This document shows positions 1-6,964 of a stretch of DNA of 28,093 bases, piece by piece. The notes beneath the pieces are model-generated. The model was given only the letters and a program-made list of their open reading frames with translations, did not search any database and was not told where the DNA came from. Location: contig JBDREW010000015.1 of assembly GCA_043819385.1 (NCBI GenBank), positions 1-28,093 of the forward strand, given 5' to 3'. Both the position numbers and the translations under genes were made by a program. Source of the stretch: JBDREW01 sp043819385. GTDB taxonomy: Bacteria > Patescibacteriota > Minisyncoccia > Minisyncoccales > GWA2-38-27. Position 1 is the stretch's first letter. Each line of letters begins with the position of its first letter.

Positions 1-31
1 GAAATTTCAATTCATACTATTTTAATATATT

Positions 32-772
32 TTATCCCAAAAATAAATCTTTGGATTTATTTAATTCTGACTCATTCAGCTCTTTTTTAAACATAACCCA
101 ATTTTCAATAAAATCTCTAAATCCTTGTTTTCCTTCCATTATTTCTGTCATAAATTCTCTTTCTGTGACAGAAGGAAAGTTTTTATTTTCTAAATAATCA
201 GGATAACTTGACCACTTATATTCTTGTTCTAAGAATTTAATAACTCTTTCTGGATCTTTAATTCCTATTTCTTTCCACTTTGGTTCTATTATTGATATAG
301 GGTTAGTATGTATATATGTAAATGTTATTTTTAATTGATTATTATCTTCTATTAAAACCGATTTAAATTTATCCTGAAATACATGTCCCTTCCTCTCATA
401 TTTTTTATTAAAATAACTAGCATAACCAGTACCAACTTTACTCATAAATTTAGTTATTCCATTATCTTTCATCTGTTTCAATAACAAATGAATATGATTA
501 GGCATAAAACAAAAAGCTAAAATATCAACAAATTTATCTCTTTTATCAATAATTTTATCGGATTGTGGAGATATAGTTTGCAATAATTTTTCTCTTTTAC
601 GCTCTACCCTCCTTTCTCTAATTTCTATTAATTTATCATTATTAAACTCATAAATAGAAAAAATACCACGATAATAATCGTCTTTATTTTTAAAAAGTAA
701 ATTATCATCTACTATTCTTAAAACAACATGATAAATCTCTCCATTAATAAATTCTCTTTTGTTACGAGGCAT
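32..772 (-). CDS. REP-associated tyrosine transposase (RAYT, Y1_Tnp family)
   Basis: The 246-aa protein belongs to the HUH single-strand DNA transposase family related to IS200/IS605 TnpA. Visible signs are YHVVLRI near residue 14, the HUH metal site in FMPNHIHLLL (His93 and His95), and the helix GYASYFNKKYERKGHVFQDK (residues 116-135) that holds the likely catalytic tyrosine (Tyr117 or Tyr120). Residues about 43-82 form a charged insert between the first strand and the HUH motif, which I recall from Parcubacterial members. RAYTs are known to act on REP/REPIN hairpins and are usually single-copy and not flanked by terminal repeats like an insertion sequence; here a perfect palindrome lies 30 bp upstream of the start (802-845), as expected of a RAYT locus. 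The gene seems intact. I infer domesticated or slow mobilisation of the palindromes rather than classic transposition. Confidence 0.88.
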   Translation of the reverse strand: MPRNKREFINGEIYHVVLRIVDDNLLFKNKDDYYRGIFSIYEFNNDKLIEIRERRVERKREKLLQTISPQSDKIIDKRDKFVDILAFCFMPNHIHLLLKQMKDNGITKFMSKVGTGYASYFNKKYERKGHVFQDKFKSVLIEDNNQLKITFTYIHTNPISIIEPKWKEIGIKDPERVIKFLEQEYKWSSYPDYLENKNFPSVTEREFMTEIMEGKQGFRDFIENWVMFKKELNESELNKSKDLFLG

Positions 773-801
773 AAAAAATAAAATTTACCAAATGATATAG
801 C

Positions 802-845
802 TCCGGGGGTCTTGCCCCCGGAGCTCCGGGGGCAAGACCCCCGGA
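802..845. repeat. REP/REPIN-like perfect palindrome A
   Basis: The 44 bp are a perfect palindrome centred on GGAGCTCC. Each half is itself a hairpin: CCGGGGG, loop TCTTG, CCCCCGG, and then its mirror. It is very GC-rich in an AT-rich genome and lies between the RAYT start and the end of the C39-like gene. The same architecture recurs at 6900-6949 and 26116-26165 with different arm sequences. This is the form of a REPIN (two inverted REP units). Confidence 0.85.
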
Positions 846-874
846 AATTCCTTATATAAATTTATGTAAATTAT

Positions 875-1978
875 TTATCTGATTACTACTCCGCTGTAAT
901 TATAAATGGCCCAGTTTTGGTAAAAATCTGAAGTTGACCAATAAAGACGGCCAGATAATGGGTCATTTATAATTATTTTAGAAGGATTTTCTTTTGGACC
1001 AATAAATCCAATTATTAACCTCACATGAGTTTCTTTGAATGCCTTTATATATTCTCCATCAGGAGTAGACCAAGAGCAATTAGTTAATCTTCCAGTTGGC
1101 ATTACCCCCCAAAATACTACTGGATTCCCATTAGTAATTTCATCTGTTAAGTTTTGAATAGTCCAATTAGAAAATGCTTCTGCTTCTCTCCAATTTTGAG
1201 CGGTTTTTGCTACTGGGTCCCAAAATACTCCAAAACCAGTTGCACACATTTTCCCATTTATATCTCCAACATATTTCTGATGAGCATTACCCCAAATATC
1301 TCCTTTATGAGGCGTTGAATCATAACCAATTTTTTCCATAATTTCATCTTCTGAAACGTAAACTCCTTTTCCAGACAAAGCCATTTTTAATGAAGCTGCC
1401 TCACAAGACAAAAAATAATCCTGGTAATCTATATTTATATCAAGCATTGTTATTTCTGGCTCTATGATATTTAAAGATGTATTATTTTGTTTTTTTTCAT
1501 CTATATTTATATCTTCATTTTCAAATCCATTATCTTCAAATTCTTGTTCATCATTATTTTCTTGAAAAAATTCTGAATCAATTTGTTTAGTTTTAAAATT
1601 AAATTCAAAAGAATTTGTTTTTTTTAATCCAAACCCCATTATATTCTCTAATTTAATTTGATATTGAGTATCTTGTTTAAAATTAACAACTGGAACAAAA
1701 ATAAGTGTTTTATAAAAATGATTTTCAATTATTGAATCCTCAAATCTCCATTCGCCATGTACTTCTGGATAAATTGACATTTTAATTTCCTGTCTTTTTA
1801 TTGGCTTATCAAATTTTATACGAATAGTAGAATCTAATGATACATTTTGAGATTTATCCACAGGAAAAATCTCTACGACTTTTGGAAGCGATACAATAAC
1901 AAAAATAGAATCAAAAACCACTACAAAAACAGTAGCAATTAGAAATGAAATAACAAAAAAAATTAGTTTTTTCAACAT
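875..1978 (-). CDS. Membrane-anchored protein with Ig-like (Big_5) domain and C39-like cysteine peptidase domain
   Basis: The 367-aa protein has an N-terminal membrane anchor or uncleaved signal (residues 5-30), then a bacterial Ig-like region of the Big_5 type (about 35-130; IRIKFDKPI and TQYQIKLENI are typical strands), an acidic low-complexity linker (about 135-170), and a C-terminal papain-like domain of the Peptidase_C39_2 type. Catalytic residues can be placed as Cys192 (FLSCEAASLKMAL), His318 (THVRLIIGF) and Asp339 (IINDPLSG), all present. It should sit outside the cytoplasmic membrane. Related domains cleave peptides or cell-surface proteins; the substrate here is unknown. Transcription is toward the RAYT with a palindrome between them, so co-transcription is possible. 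No Shine-Dalgarno site is seen before the ATG. Confidence 0.8.
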   Translation of the reverse strand: MLKKLIFFVISFLIATVFVVVFDSIFVIVSLPKVVEIFPVDKSQNVSLDSTIRIKFDKPIKRQEIKMSIYPEVHGEWRFEDSIIENHFYKTLIFVPVVNFKQDTQYQIKLENIMGFGLKKTNSFEFNFKTKQIDSEFFQENNDEQEFEDNGFENEDINIDEKKQNNTSLNIIEPEITMLDINIDYQDYFLSCEAASLKMALSGKGVYVSEDEIMEKIGYDSTPHKGDIWGNAHQKYVGDINGKMCATGFGVFWDPVAKTAQNWREAEAFSNWTIQNLTDEITNGNPVVFWGVMPTGRLTNCSWSTPDGEYIKAFKETHVRLIIGFIGPKENPSKIIINDPLSGRLYWSTSDFYQNWAIYNYSGVVIR

Positions 1979-2109
1979 CTTTTTACCCGGTTAAATAATT
2001 TTGTTAAAACAAAATTAGAAATTGATTTTAATCAATTTCTATTTAACTAAATTTAATTTTACCATAAAATTACTACATTAAAAATTAAGAATTGTTAAAA
2101 CTGAAAAAG

Positions 2110-2266
2110 AGAAAGGGAAAGCTAAAAAAATACTAGACCTCTTTAGAGAGATGAAAGAAGCTGGTAGAAGTTAGACCTCTTAATTATTAAAGAAAAAGGG
2201 AGAAAGATAGTAGGGGTCTGACCTCTTAAGAGGGGTGAGGAGAAAGCTAGTAGGGGTCTGACCTTT
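2110..2266 (+). repeat. Decayed GAGGTCGGG-family repeats (two or more copies)
   Basis: The first copy starts with GGGAAAGCT, then GACCTCTTTAGAGAG, and ends with AGACCTCT near 2178. The second has AGTAGGGGTCTGACCT twice (about 2208 and 2249) around CCTCTTAAGAGG, itself a palindrome. The order of blocks matches the intact copies at 6225-6300 and 27660-27735. I recall GGGGTCTGACC-type motifs beside Y1 transposases in other genomes, which would fit the nearby RAYT, but this is not proven here. Confidence 0.6.
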
Positions 2267-2342
2267 GTTCCAATTTCCAAGTTATAAGCTTTAATATTTT
2301 ATCCCCTTTATATTATTATTTTATTTATGGTAAAATAAATAT

Positions 2343-2430
2343 ATTAAAAAATGTATTTAATATATATTTTCATCGCTCGCTCGAAAATATGAAAGTAAAC
2401 TTCCGCATTCCTCTCGCTCGCTTAAAAATG
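2343..2430 (+). repeat. Inverted repeat pair, left arm
   Basis: Positions 2343-2362 match the reverse complement of 4249-4268 exactly over 20 bp. The similarity continues through TCGCTCGCTCG, a partly decayed GAAA..ATGAAAG hairpin and CTCTCGCTCGCTT. The two arms bracket the three genes 2667-4171. Confidence 0.65.
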
Positions 2431-2666
2431 AAAAGTGATAAATATTTGAATTTGTTTTTATTAAATTGCACTTATTTCAACATTTAACAATTTTAATTTC
2501 TGTTTTTAGATTTTTAATTTAAGAATATATAATTTTACATTAGCGAATCAAGGTTCTAACGAACGAAATGAATTAGGTTCTTAAAATTTTAATTTTTAAT
2601 ATGTCATTTTGAATTTTGCTATCGTTCACGAGGAACTTGTTCCTATTTAATTTTTAATTTTATTAT

Positions 2667-3083
2667 ATGGATTATTCAAAAGAACAACTTGATGAACTTT
2701 ATGAAAATCTTCCAGAAAATCTTCAAGAAGCTGTTTTCTCTGAGAAAAATGGAACTATTATTTATAATTCATGTATAAAAAACAAAATCGAAAAAGATGA
2801 AGAAATAAAACAGGTTTCTAAATATGTTGGATATGTTTTATTGGGACTTCTATCTCCAAATGATTTCCAAAAAAGTTTAGAAGAAAAAGTAGGAATAAAA
2901 AAAGAAAAAGCAATCCAAATTTATTCAGAAATAAATAGATCCATTTTTTTCTCAGTTAAAAACAGTTTAGAAGCTCTTTATGAAATAAAACTAAAAGATA
3001 CTCCTATAAAGATAACAAAAGATTCTCCTATTCTAAAAAATAATCTAAAATCAAAAGACACTTACAGAGAACCAATAGAATAA
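2667..3083 (+). CDS. Small helical protein at the head of the type IV secretion cluster
   Basis: The 138-aa protein is hydrophilic, predicted mostly helical, with no signal peptide or membrane segment. Residues 1-25 (YSKEQLDELYENLPENLQEA) and 68-95 (LEEKVGIKKEKAIQIYSEIN) look like helical bundles. I recall similar proteins of Patescibacteria beginning with a YTKEQL..IY..LP-type motif, often of unknown role, but cannot name a family. It ends 15 bp before the PrgI-family gene and so is probably in the same operon. A cytoplasmic accessory role in secretion is inference from position only. Confidence 0.7.
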   Translation: MDYSKEQLDELYENLPENLQEAVFSEKNGTIIYNSCIKNKIEKDEEIKQVSKYVGYVLLGLLSPNDFQKSLEEKVGIKKEKAIQIYSEINRSIFFSVKNSLEALYEIKLKDTPIKITKDSPILKNNLKSKDTYREPIE

Positions 3084-3098
3084 TTTTTTATCAATTTT

Positions 3099-3524
3099 AT
3101 GCAATTTACAGTACCAAAATTTATTGAAAACAAACCAAAAATAATAGGTCCGCTTACTTTTAAACAATTTGTTTTTGTTGGAACAGCGGGTGGCATTTGC
3201 CTTTTTCTTTATTTTATCATTCCCATCTCTCTTTTTATAATCATAACCATATTTTTATTAGGCGGAGCTTTTGCTTTAGCTTTTATTAAAATTGGAAAGG
3301 ACCCTTTACCTGTTGTTATAAGAAATCTTCTTGTTTACAATTTTAATCCAAAAATTTATCTTTGGAAAAAAGAAATAGGCACTCCAAAAACAATAATATT
3401 AAAAAAGAAAGAAAAAATACCTGCTTTTATAAAAAATCAAGAAGACAAAAAAACTGAATTAAAAGTAACAAGAAATAGCAAATTAGACAGATTACTAACT
3501 AAAATTGCTACAAAAAACAAATGA
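3099..3524 (+). CDS. PrgI family protein (VirB3-like inner-membrane component)
   Basis: The 141-aa protein begins MQFTVPKFIENKPKIIGPLT, the usual opening of PrgI-family proteins, followed by two close membrane segments (about residues 23-44 and 46-62) and a basic cytoplasmic tail. PrgI proteins of Gram-positive conjugation systems play the part of VirB3, holding the VirB4 ATPase to the membrane. The next genes are VirB4-type, which supports the call. The stop codon overlaps the next start (ATGA at 3521-3524), indicating translational coupling. Confidence 0.87.
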   Translation: MQFTVPKFIENKPKIIGPLTFKQFVFVGTAGGICLFLYFIIPISLFIIITIFLLGGAFALAFIKIGKDPLPVVIRNLLVYNFNPKIYLWKKEIGTPKTIILKKKEKIPAFIKNQEDKKTELKVTRNSKLDRLLTKIATKNK

Positions 3525-4171
3525 AAGAATCATCAACTCAAGATTTTTTAGAATTTGAACAAATAAAAAACGGGATTATCATTTTAAAAAATAAAGCATT
3601 AAGATCAGTTTTAATGACTTCTTCTTTGAATTTTGCTTTAAAATCTGAAGAAGAGCAACAATCTATTTTATATCAATTTCAAAACTTTTTGAATTCTTTA
3701 GATTTTTCAACTCAAATCCTTGTTCAATCAAGAAAATTAAATATAACTGGCTATTTAGATAAATTAAGAGAAATTGAAAAAAAAGAAAAAAGCGAATTAC
3801 TTAAAATACAACTTGATGAATATAGAAAATTTATAGAAAAAATATTATCCCAAGGGACTATTATGCAAAAAAGTTTCTATGTAATTGTCCCTTTTTCAAT
3901 TATGGAAACAAAGGAAACATCAACTATTAAAAAAGGACTCTTACCTAAAATCATTCCAGAATTAACTGAAGAAGAGTTTAATAGAGCAAAAACCCAACTT
4001 TTACAAAGGGTAGAATTTGTATCTTTAGGATTAAGAGGATTTGGACTTCAATCTTCTCCTTTAAATACATTAGAAATTATTGAACTTTTCTGGGGACTTC
4101 ATCATCCGTCAGAAGCTGAAAAAGGATATTACCCAGAATTTCCACTTGATTTAGATTTAGAAGAAGAATAA
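3521..4171 (+). CDS. TraC-like / VirB4 N-terminal-domain protein
   Basis: The 216-aa protein resembles the N-terminal (CagE/TrbE/VirB) region of VirB4 or TraC proteins: an opening DFLEFEQIKNGIIILKNKAL strand pair, LNFALKSEEEQQSILYQFQN, then LDFSTQILVQSRKL, and a long helical stretch ending near residue 200. There is no Walker motif, so it is not itself an ATPase. It overlaps the PrgI gene by 4 bp. The full ATPase (4356-6161) lies 184 bp downstream and has its own N-terminal domain, so this is a separate partner protein and not a simple split of one VirB4. The gap holds an inverted-repeat arm and two hairpins. Confidence 0.78.
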   Translation: MKESSTQDFLEFEQIKNGIIILKNKALRSVLMTSSLNFALKSEEEQQSILYQFQNFLNSLDFSTQILVQSRKLNITGYLDKLREIEKKEKSELLKIQLDEYRKFIEKILSQGTIMQKSFYVIVPFSIMETKETSTIKKGLLPKIIPELTEEEFNRAKTQLLQRVEFVSLGLRGFGLQSSPLNTLEIIELFWGLHHPSEAEKGYYPEFPLDLDLEEE

Positions 4172-4183
4172 ATTTATTTATTT

Positions 4184-4268
4184 TCAAGCGAGCGAGAGAA
4201 ATGTGAAAGCTTGCTTTCACATTTCCGAGCGAGTGCTGAAAATGTATGTATTAAATACATTTTTTAAT
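4184..4268 (-). repeat. Inverted repeat pair, right arm, with a 13-bp hairpin
   Basis: This is the partner of 2343-2430 in reverse orientation. It contains a perfect 13-bp stem, GAAATGTGAAAGC at 4198-4210 and its complement at 4213-4225, with GAGCGAG-type words on both sides. It begins 12 bp after the stop of the TraC-like gene. Confidence 0.7.
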
Positions 4269-4271
4269 ACC

Positions 4272-4334
4272 CCCACCCCTTGGGGTGGGATAAATATAAG
4301 TCTTTTGGGTGGGGTATAATACCCCAACCAAAAG
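4272..4334 (+). other. Two GC-rich hairpins just before the VirB4 ATPase gene
   Basis: The first is CCCACCCC (4272-4279) against GGGGTGGG (4282-4289). The second pairs 4302-4317 with 4319-4334 (CTTTTGG and TGGGGTAT against ATACCCCA and CCAAAAG) with one mismatch. The second ends 21 bp before the ATG at 4356. They could attenuate transcription or adjust the level of the ATPase relative to upstream genes; no U-tract follows, so a simple terminator is unlikely. Confidence 0.55.
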
Positions 4335-4355
4335 TTCAATATATTCATATTTATT

Positions 4356-6161
4356 ATGAAATTACCATTTACAAAACAATTTAAAAGGAGAGAGAAAATC
4401 ATAGAACTTCCTGTACCATCTCAATCTGTTCAAATTTCTGATGTTATTGCTCCTTCTTTTATTGAAGTTAAGCAAAATCATATCAAAATAGGAGAACGTC
4501 TTGCTAAAACCTATTTTATTTTTTCATATCCAAGATATTTAACTACTGGATGGCTTTCTCCAATAATAAATCTAAATGTCCCAATGGATATTTCTTTTTA
4601 TCTTCATCCTGTTGAATCAGGAAAAATTTTAAAACAATTAAGAAGAAGAGTTACTGAAGTCCAAGCAGAAATTGGCGAAAAAGAAGAAAAAGGACAAATT
4701 AGAGACCCACAATTAGAAACAGCTTATGGCGATTTAGAAGAATTAAGAGACAAGCTCCAAACTGCCCAAGAAAGGATGTTTTATTTTGGATTATACCTAA
4801 CTATTTATGCTGATTCCGAAAAAGAACTAAGAGACACTGAAACAAACTTAAGATCAATTTTAGAATCTAGATTAATTTATATTAAGCCCGCTCTTTATCA
4901 ACAAAAAGAAGGATTTGTTTCTACTTCTCCATATAATTTAGACGTTCTAATGATTTCTAATTTGATGAACACTGGGCCTTTGTCAAGTATGTTTCCATTT
5001 ATTTCTTTTGATTTGAGTTCAAATGAAGGAATTCTTTATGGAATTAATAGGCACAACAATTCACTTGTTTTATTCGACCGATTTACTTTAGCAAATGCAA
5101 ATTCAGTAATTTTTGGAATATCAGGAGGAGGAAAATCCTATGCTATAAAATTAGAAATTTTAAGATATTTAATGCTTGGAACTGATGTTATAATTTTAGA
5201 CCCTGAAAATGAATATAAGTTTCTTTCAGATGCTGTTGGCGGGTCTTTTTTTAATATATCTTTGGCCTCTCCACATCATCTTAATCCATTTGATTTACCA
5301 CAACCAAGAGAAGATGAACTCGTAGAAGATGTTTTAAGAACAAACATTATGAATTTAGTTGGATTGATAAGAATAATGCTTGGTGGATTGACACCAGAAG
5401 AAGACGCAATTATTGATAGCGGATTAACTGAGACCTATGCTGCAAAAGATATTACTGCTAAATCAGATCCAAAACTATGGGGAAAAGAAGATGGATTAGA
5501 ATTTCCTATTATGAGTGATTTTGAAGAAGTTCTTTCAACAATGGAAGGAGCAGAATCATTAGTAAGACGACTTCAAAGATTTACCAAAGGAGTCTATTCA
5601 AGTTTTTTTAATCAACGAACTAATATAGATGTAGATAAAAGAATGGTTGTTTTTGGTATTCGTAATATGGAAGACGAACTTCGTCCAATGGCTTTATTTA
5701 TGATTTTAAGATTTATTTGGAAAACCGTTAGTGCCAAAATGAAAAAACGACTTTTAGTTATTGATGAGGCATGGTGGTTAATGCAAAATGAAGATGGTGC
5801 TTCTTTCTTATTTGGAACAGTTAAAAGGGCTAGAAAATACTGGCTTGGAGTTACTACTATTACCCAAGATGTAGCTGATTTTATGAAATCTGAATATGGT
5901 CAACCAATTATTACTAATTCATCACTTGCTTTATTGATGAAACAAAATCCAGCAACAATAGAAGTTGTTAAAAAAACTTTCAACCTAACTGAAGAAGAAA
6001 AGCTTTTACTTTTAGAAACACCCGTTGGAGAAGGTATATTTTTTGCCGGAACAAAACATGTTTTAGTTAAAATATTAGCTTCATATGCCGAAGATCAAAT
6101 AATTACAACTTCCCCTGAAGAAGTTGAGAAAATAAGACAAGCAAAAAAAGAATTAGAATAA
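4356..6161 (+). CDS. virB4: VirB4/TraC-type type IV secretion ATPase
   Basis: The 601-aa protein powers assembly and substrate or DNA movement in type IV secretion and acts at the inner membrane. Walker A is GISGGGKS (residues 254-261), followed by VIILDPENEYKFL (278-290). Walker B is RLLVIDEAWWLM (465-476, Asp470 Glu471), and TTITQDVADF (500-509) is the following conserved segment. Residues 20-190 form the N-terminal domain that docks on the membrane partner, with a coiled-coil-like stretch near 90-140. The length fits the family. The stop codon TAA opens a run of 7-bp units (6159-6221). No Shine-Dalgarno site is seen. Confidence 0.93.
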   Translation: MKLPFTKQFKRREKIIELPVPSQSVQISDVIAPSFIEVKQNHIKIGERLAKTYFIFSYPRYLTTGWLSPIINLNVPMDISFYLHPVESGKILKQLRRRVTEVQAEIGEKEEKGQIRDPQLETAYGDLEELRDKLQTAQERMFYFGLYLTIYADSEKELRDTETNLRSILESRLIYIKPALYQQKEGFVSTSPYNLDVLMISNLMNTGPLSSMFPFISFDLSSNEGILYGINRHNNSLVLFDRFTLANANSVIFGISGGGKSYAIKLEILRYLMLGTDVIILDPENEYKFLSDAVGGSFFNISLASPHHLNPFDLPQPREDELVEDVLRTNIMNLVGLIRIMLGGLTPEEDAIIDSGLTETYAAKDITAKSDPKLWGKEDGLEFPIMSDFEEVLSTMEGAESLVRRLQRFTKGVYSSFFNQRTNIDVDKRMVVFGIRNMEDELRPMALFMILRFIWKTVSAKMKKRLLVIDEAWWLMQNEDGASFLFGTVKRARKYWLGVTTITQDVADFMKSEYGQPIITNSSLALLMKQNPATIEVVKKTFNLTEEEKLLLLETPVGEGIFFAGTKHVLVKILASYAEDQIITTSPEEVEKIRQAKKELE

Positions 6162-6221
6162 TATAGTAAAATTAAAAATCAAAATGCAAAATGCAAAATA
6201 ACAAATTAAAAATCAAAATGG
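6159..6221 (+). repeat. Degenerate 7-bp tandem array starting at the virB4 stop codon
   Basis: Read from the stop, the units include TAATATA, GTAAAAT, TAAAAAT, then CAAAATG twice, CAAAATA and ACAAATT. Most steps are 7 bp. The first unit contains the TAA stop of virB4. Confidence 0.6.
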
Positions 6222-6224
6222 GAG

Positions 6225-6375
6225 AGGAGGGAAAAAGCTGGAAAGAGCCCCGACCTCTCTTAGAGAGGGAGAGGAAGTTTTTTAGAGGTCGGGGTTCGGG
6301 AAAGGGAAATTAAATATTAAAACGGAAAGAGAGAAAGGAAAGCTGGGAAGAGGTCGGGGCTCGGGAGATGGAGAA
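6225..6375 (+). repeat. GAGGTCGGG-family hairpin repeat plus partial second copy
   Basis: The full copy has an outer 11-bp stem CCCCGACCTCT (6248-6258) with AGAGGTCGGGG (6284-6294) and a competing inner hairpin CCTCTC-TTA-GAGAGG (6254-6268). It is preceded by GAAAAAGCTGG. A partial copy (GAAAGCTGGGAAGAGGTCGGG) follows near 6338-6358. Homologues lie at 21225-21300 (reverse) and 27660-27735. The stretch fills the gap between virB4 and the next gene. Confidence 0.75.
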
Positions 6376-6424
6376 GGAAAGATTAAAAATTAAAATCAAA
6401 ATGAAAGGAGAAAAAAATAAATAA

Positions 6425-6880
6425 ATGGAAAAAGATAACTCAAAACAAGAAAATAATTTAGAAGAAGAAAAACCAAAGCCAATTCTCAGTCAAGGGGAAA
6501 TGAAATTTCCAAAAGTTGAAATTGGTATGGGAGCTATTTTTAGCCCAGAAGCATTAGTGATGTTTTCTCTTGCTGGAATACTTGATATAATTGGATTTCT
6601 TCTTCTTTGTTTTGCATTAGATGATCTCTGGATTCTTGATACAACCGGACTAATACTTATTGGTTCTTGGATGTTTTTTAGAACAGGAAGCATTCCTACA
6701 TCTAAAAGATTAAGACAAAATAAACAAAATCCTACCTCAGAAATAAAAAAGAAAATGGGAAGAAAAATTTTAAAAAGATTAGGATTAGCTTTTTTTATTG
6801 AAGCAATACCATGGATTGGAGGTCTTGTTCCATCTTGGACTATAGCTGTTTATTTTGAACTTAAAAATAATCCACTATAA
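6425..6880 (+). CDS. Small multi-span membrane protein of the secretion cluster
   Basis: The 151-aa protein has a charged N-terminal tail (residues 1-35), then about three hydrophobic segments: 43-62 (EALVMFSLAGILDIIGFLLL), 63-87 (FALDDLWILDTTGLILIGSWMFF), and 115-145 near the C-terminus, with a basic loop (about 90-115) between. No enzyme motif is visible and I do not recognise the family. Its place between virB4 and three pilin-like genes suggests an inner-membrane part of the same apparatus, by context only. A 50-bp palindrome separates it from the next gene. Confidence 0.7.
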   Translation: MEKDNSKQENNLEEEKPKPILSQGEMKFPKVEIGMGAIFSPEALVMFSLAGILDIIGFLLLCFALDDLWILDTTGLILIGSWMFFRTGSIPTSKRLRQNKQNPTSEIKKKMGRKILKRLGLAFFIEAIPWIGGLVPSWTIAVYFELKNNPL

Positions 6881-6899
6881 AAACAAAGAAAGAATATAG

Positions 6900-6949
6900 A
6901 TTTACGGGGGTCTTACCCCCGGAGCTCCGGGGGTAAGACCCCCGTAAAT
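6900..6949. repeat. REP/REPIN-like perfect palindrome B
   Basis: This is a 50-bp perfect palindrome centred on GGAGCTCC. Each half is a hairpin CGGGGG-TCTTA-CCCCCG flanked by TTTA/TAAA. The short outer words AGAAAGAAT (6887-6895) and ATTCTTTCT (6948-6956) extend the symmetry with a bulge. It lies in the 84-bp gap before the first large pilin-like gene. Confidence 0.85.
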
Positions 6950-6964
6950 TCTTTCTATAAATTA

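Larger units (their letters stand above)
1979..2666. other. Long intergenic region rich in decayed repeats
   Basis: No convincing gene is seen in these 688 bp. They hold decayed copies of the GAGGTCGGG hairpin family (2110-2266), a short 7-bp-unit run (2271-2291), one arm of an inverted repeat pair (2343-2430), and AT-rich sequence of the kind found in other gaps of this window. The region separates the leftward RAYT/peptidase pair from the rightward secretion cluster, so the promoter of the cluster should lie here; no good -35/-10 pair was identified. Confidence 0.6.

Noticed and set aside
2101..2175. Short open frame reading KKILDLFREMKEAGRS as a gene end
   Set aside because: The DNA matches block by block the GAGGTCGGG-family repeat, so the reading is a by-product of a decayed repeat; no upstream coding part exists.
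3521..6161. A single VirB4 gene split by frameshift or insertion
   Set aside because: The ATPase gene has its own complete N-terminal domain, so the 216-aa gene is a separate partner and not the missing start.
6900..6949. Simple transcription terminator
   Set aside because: A perfect 50-bp palindrome made of two hairpins with no T-run at its base, sharing a plan with other copies, fits a REPIN better; a termination effect is not excluded.
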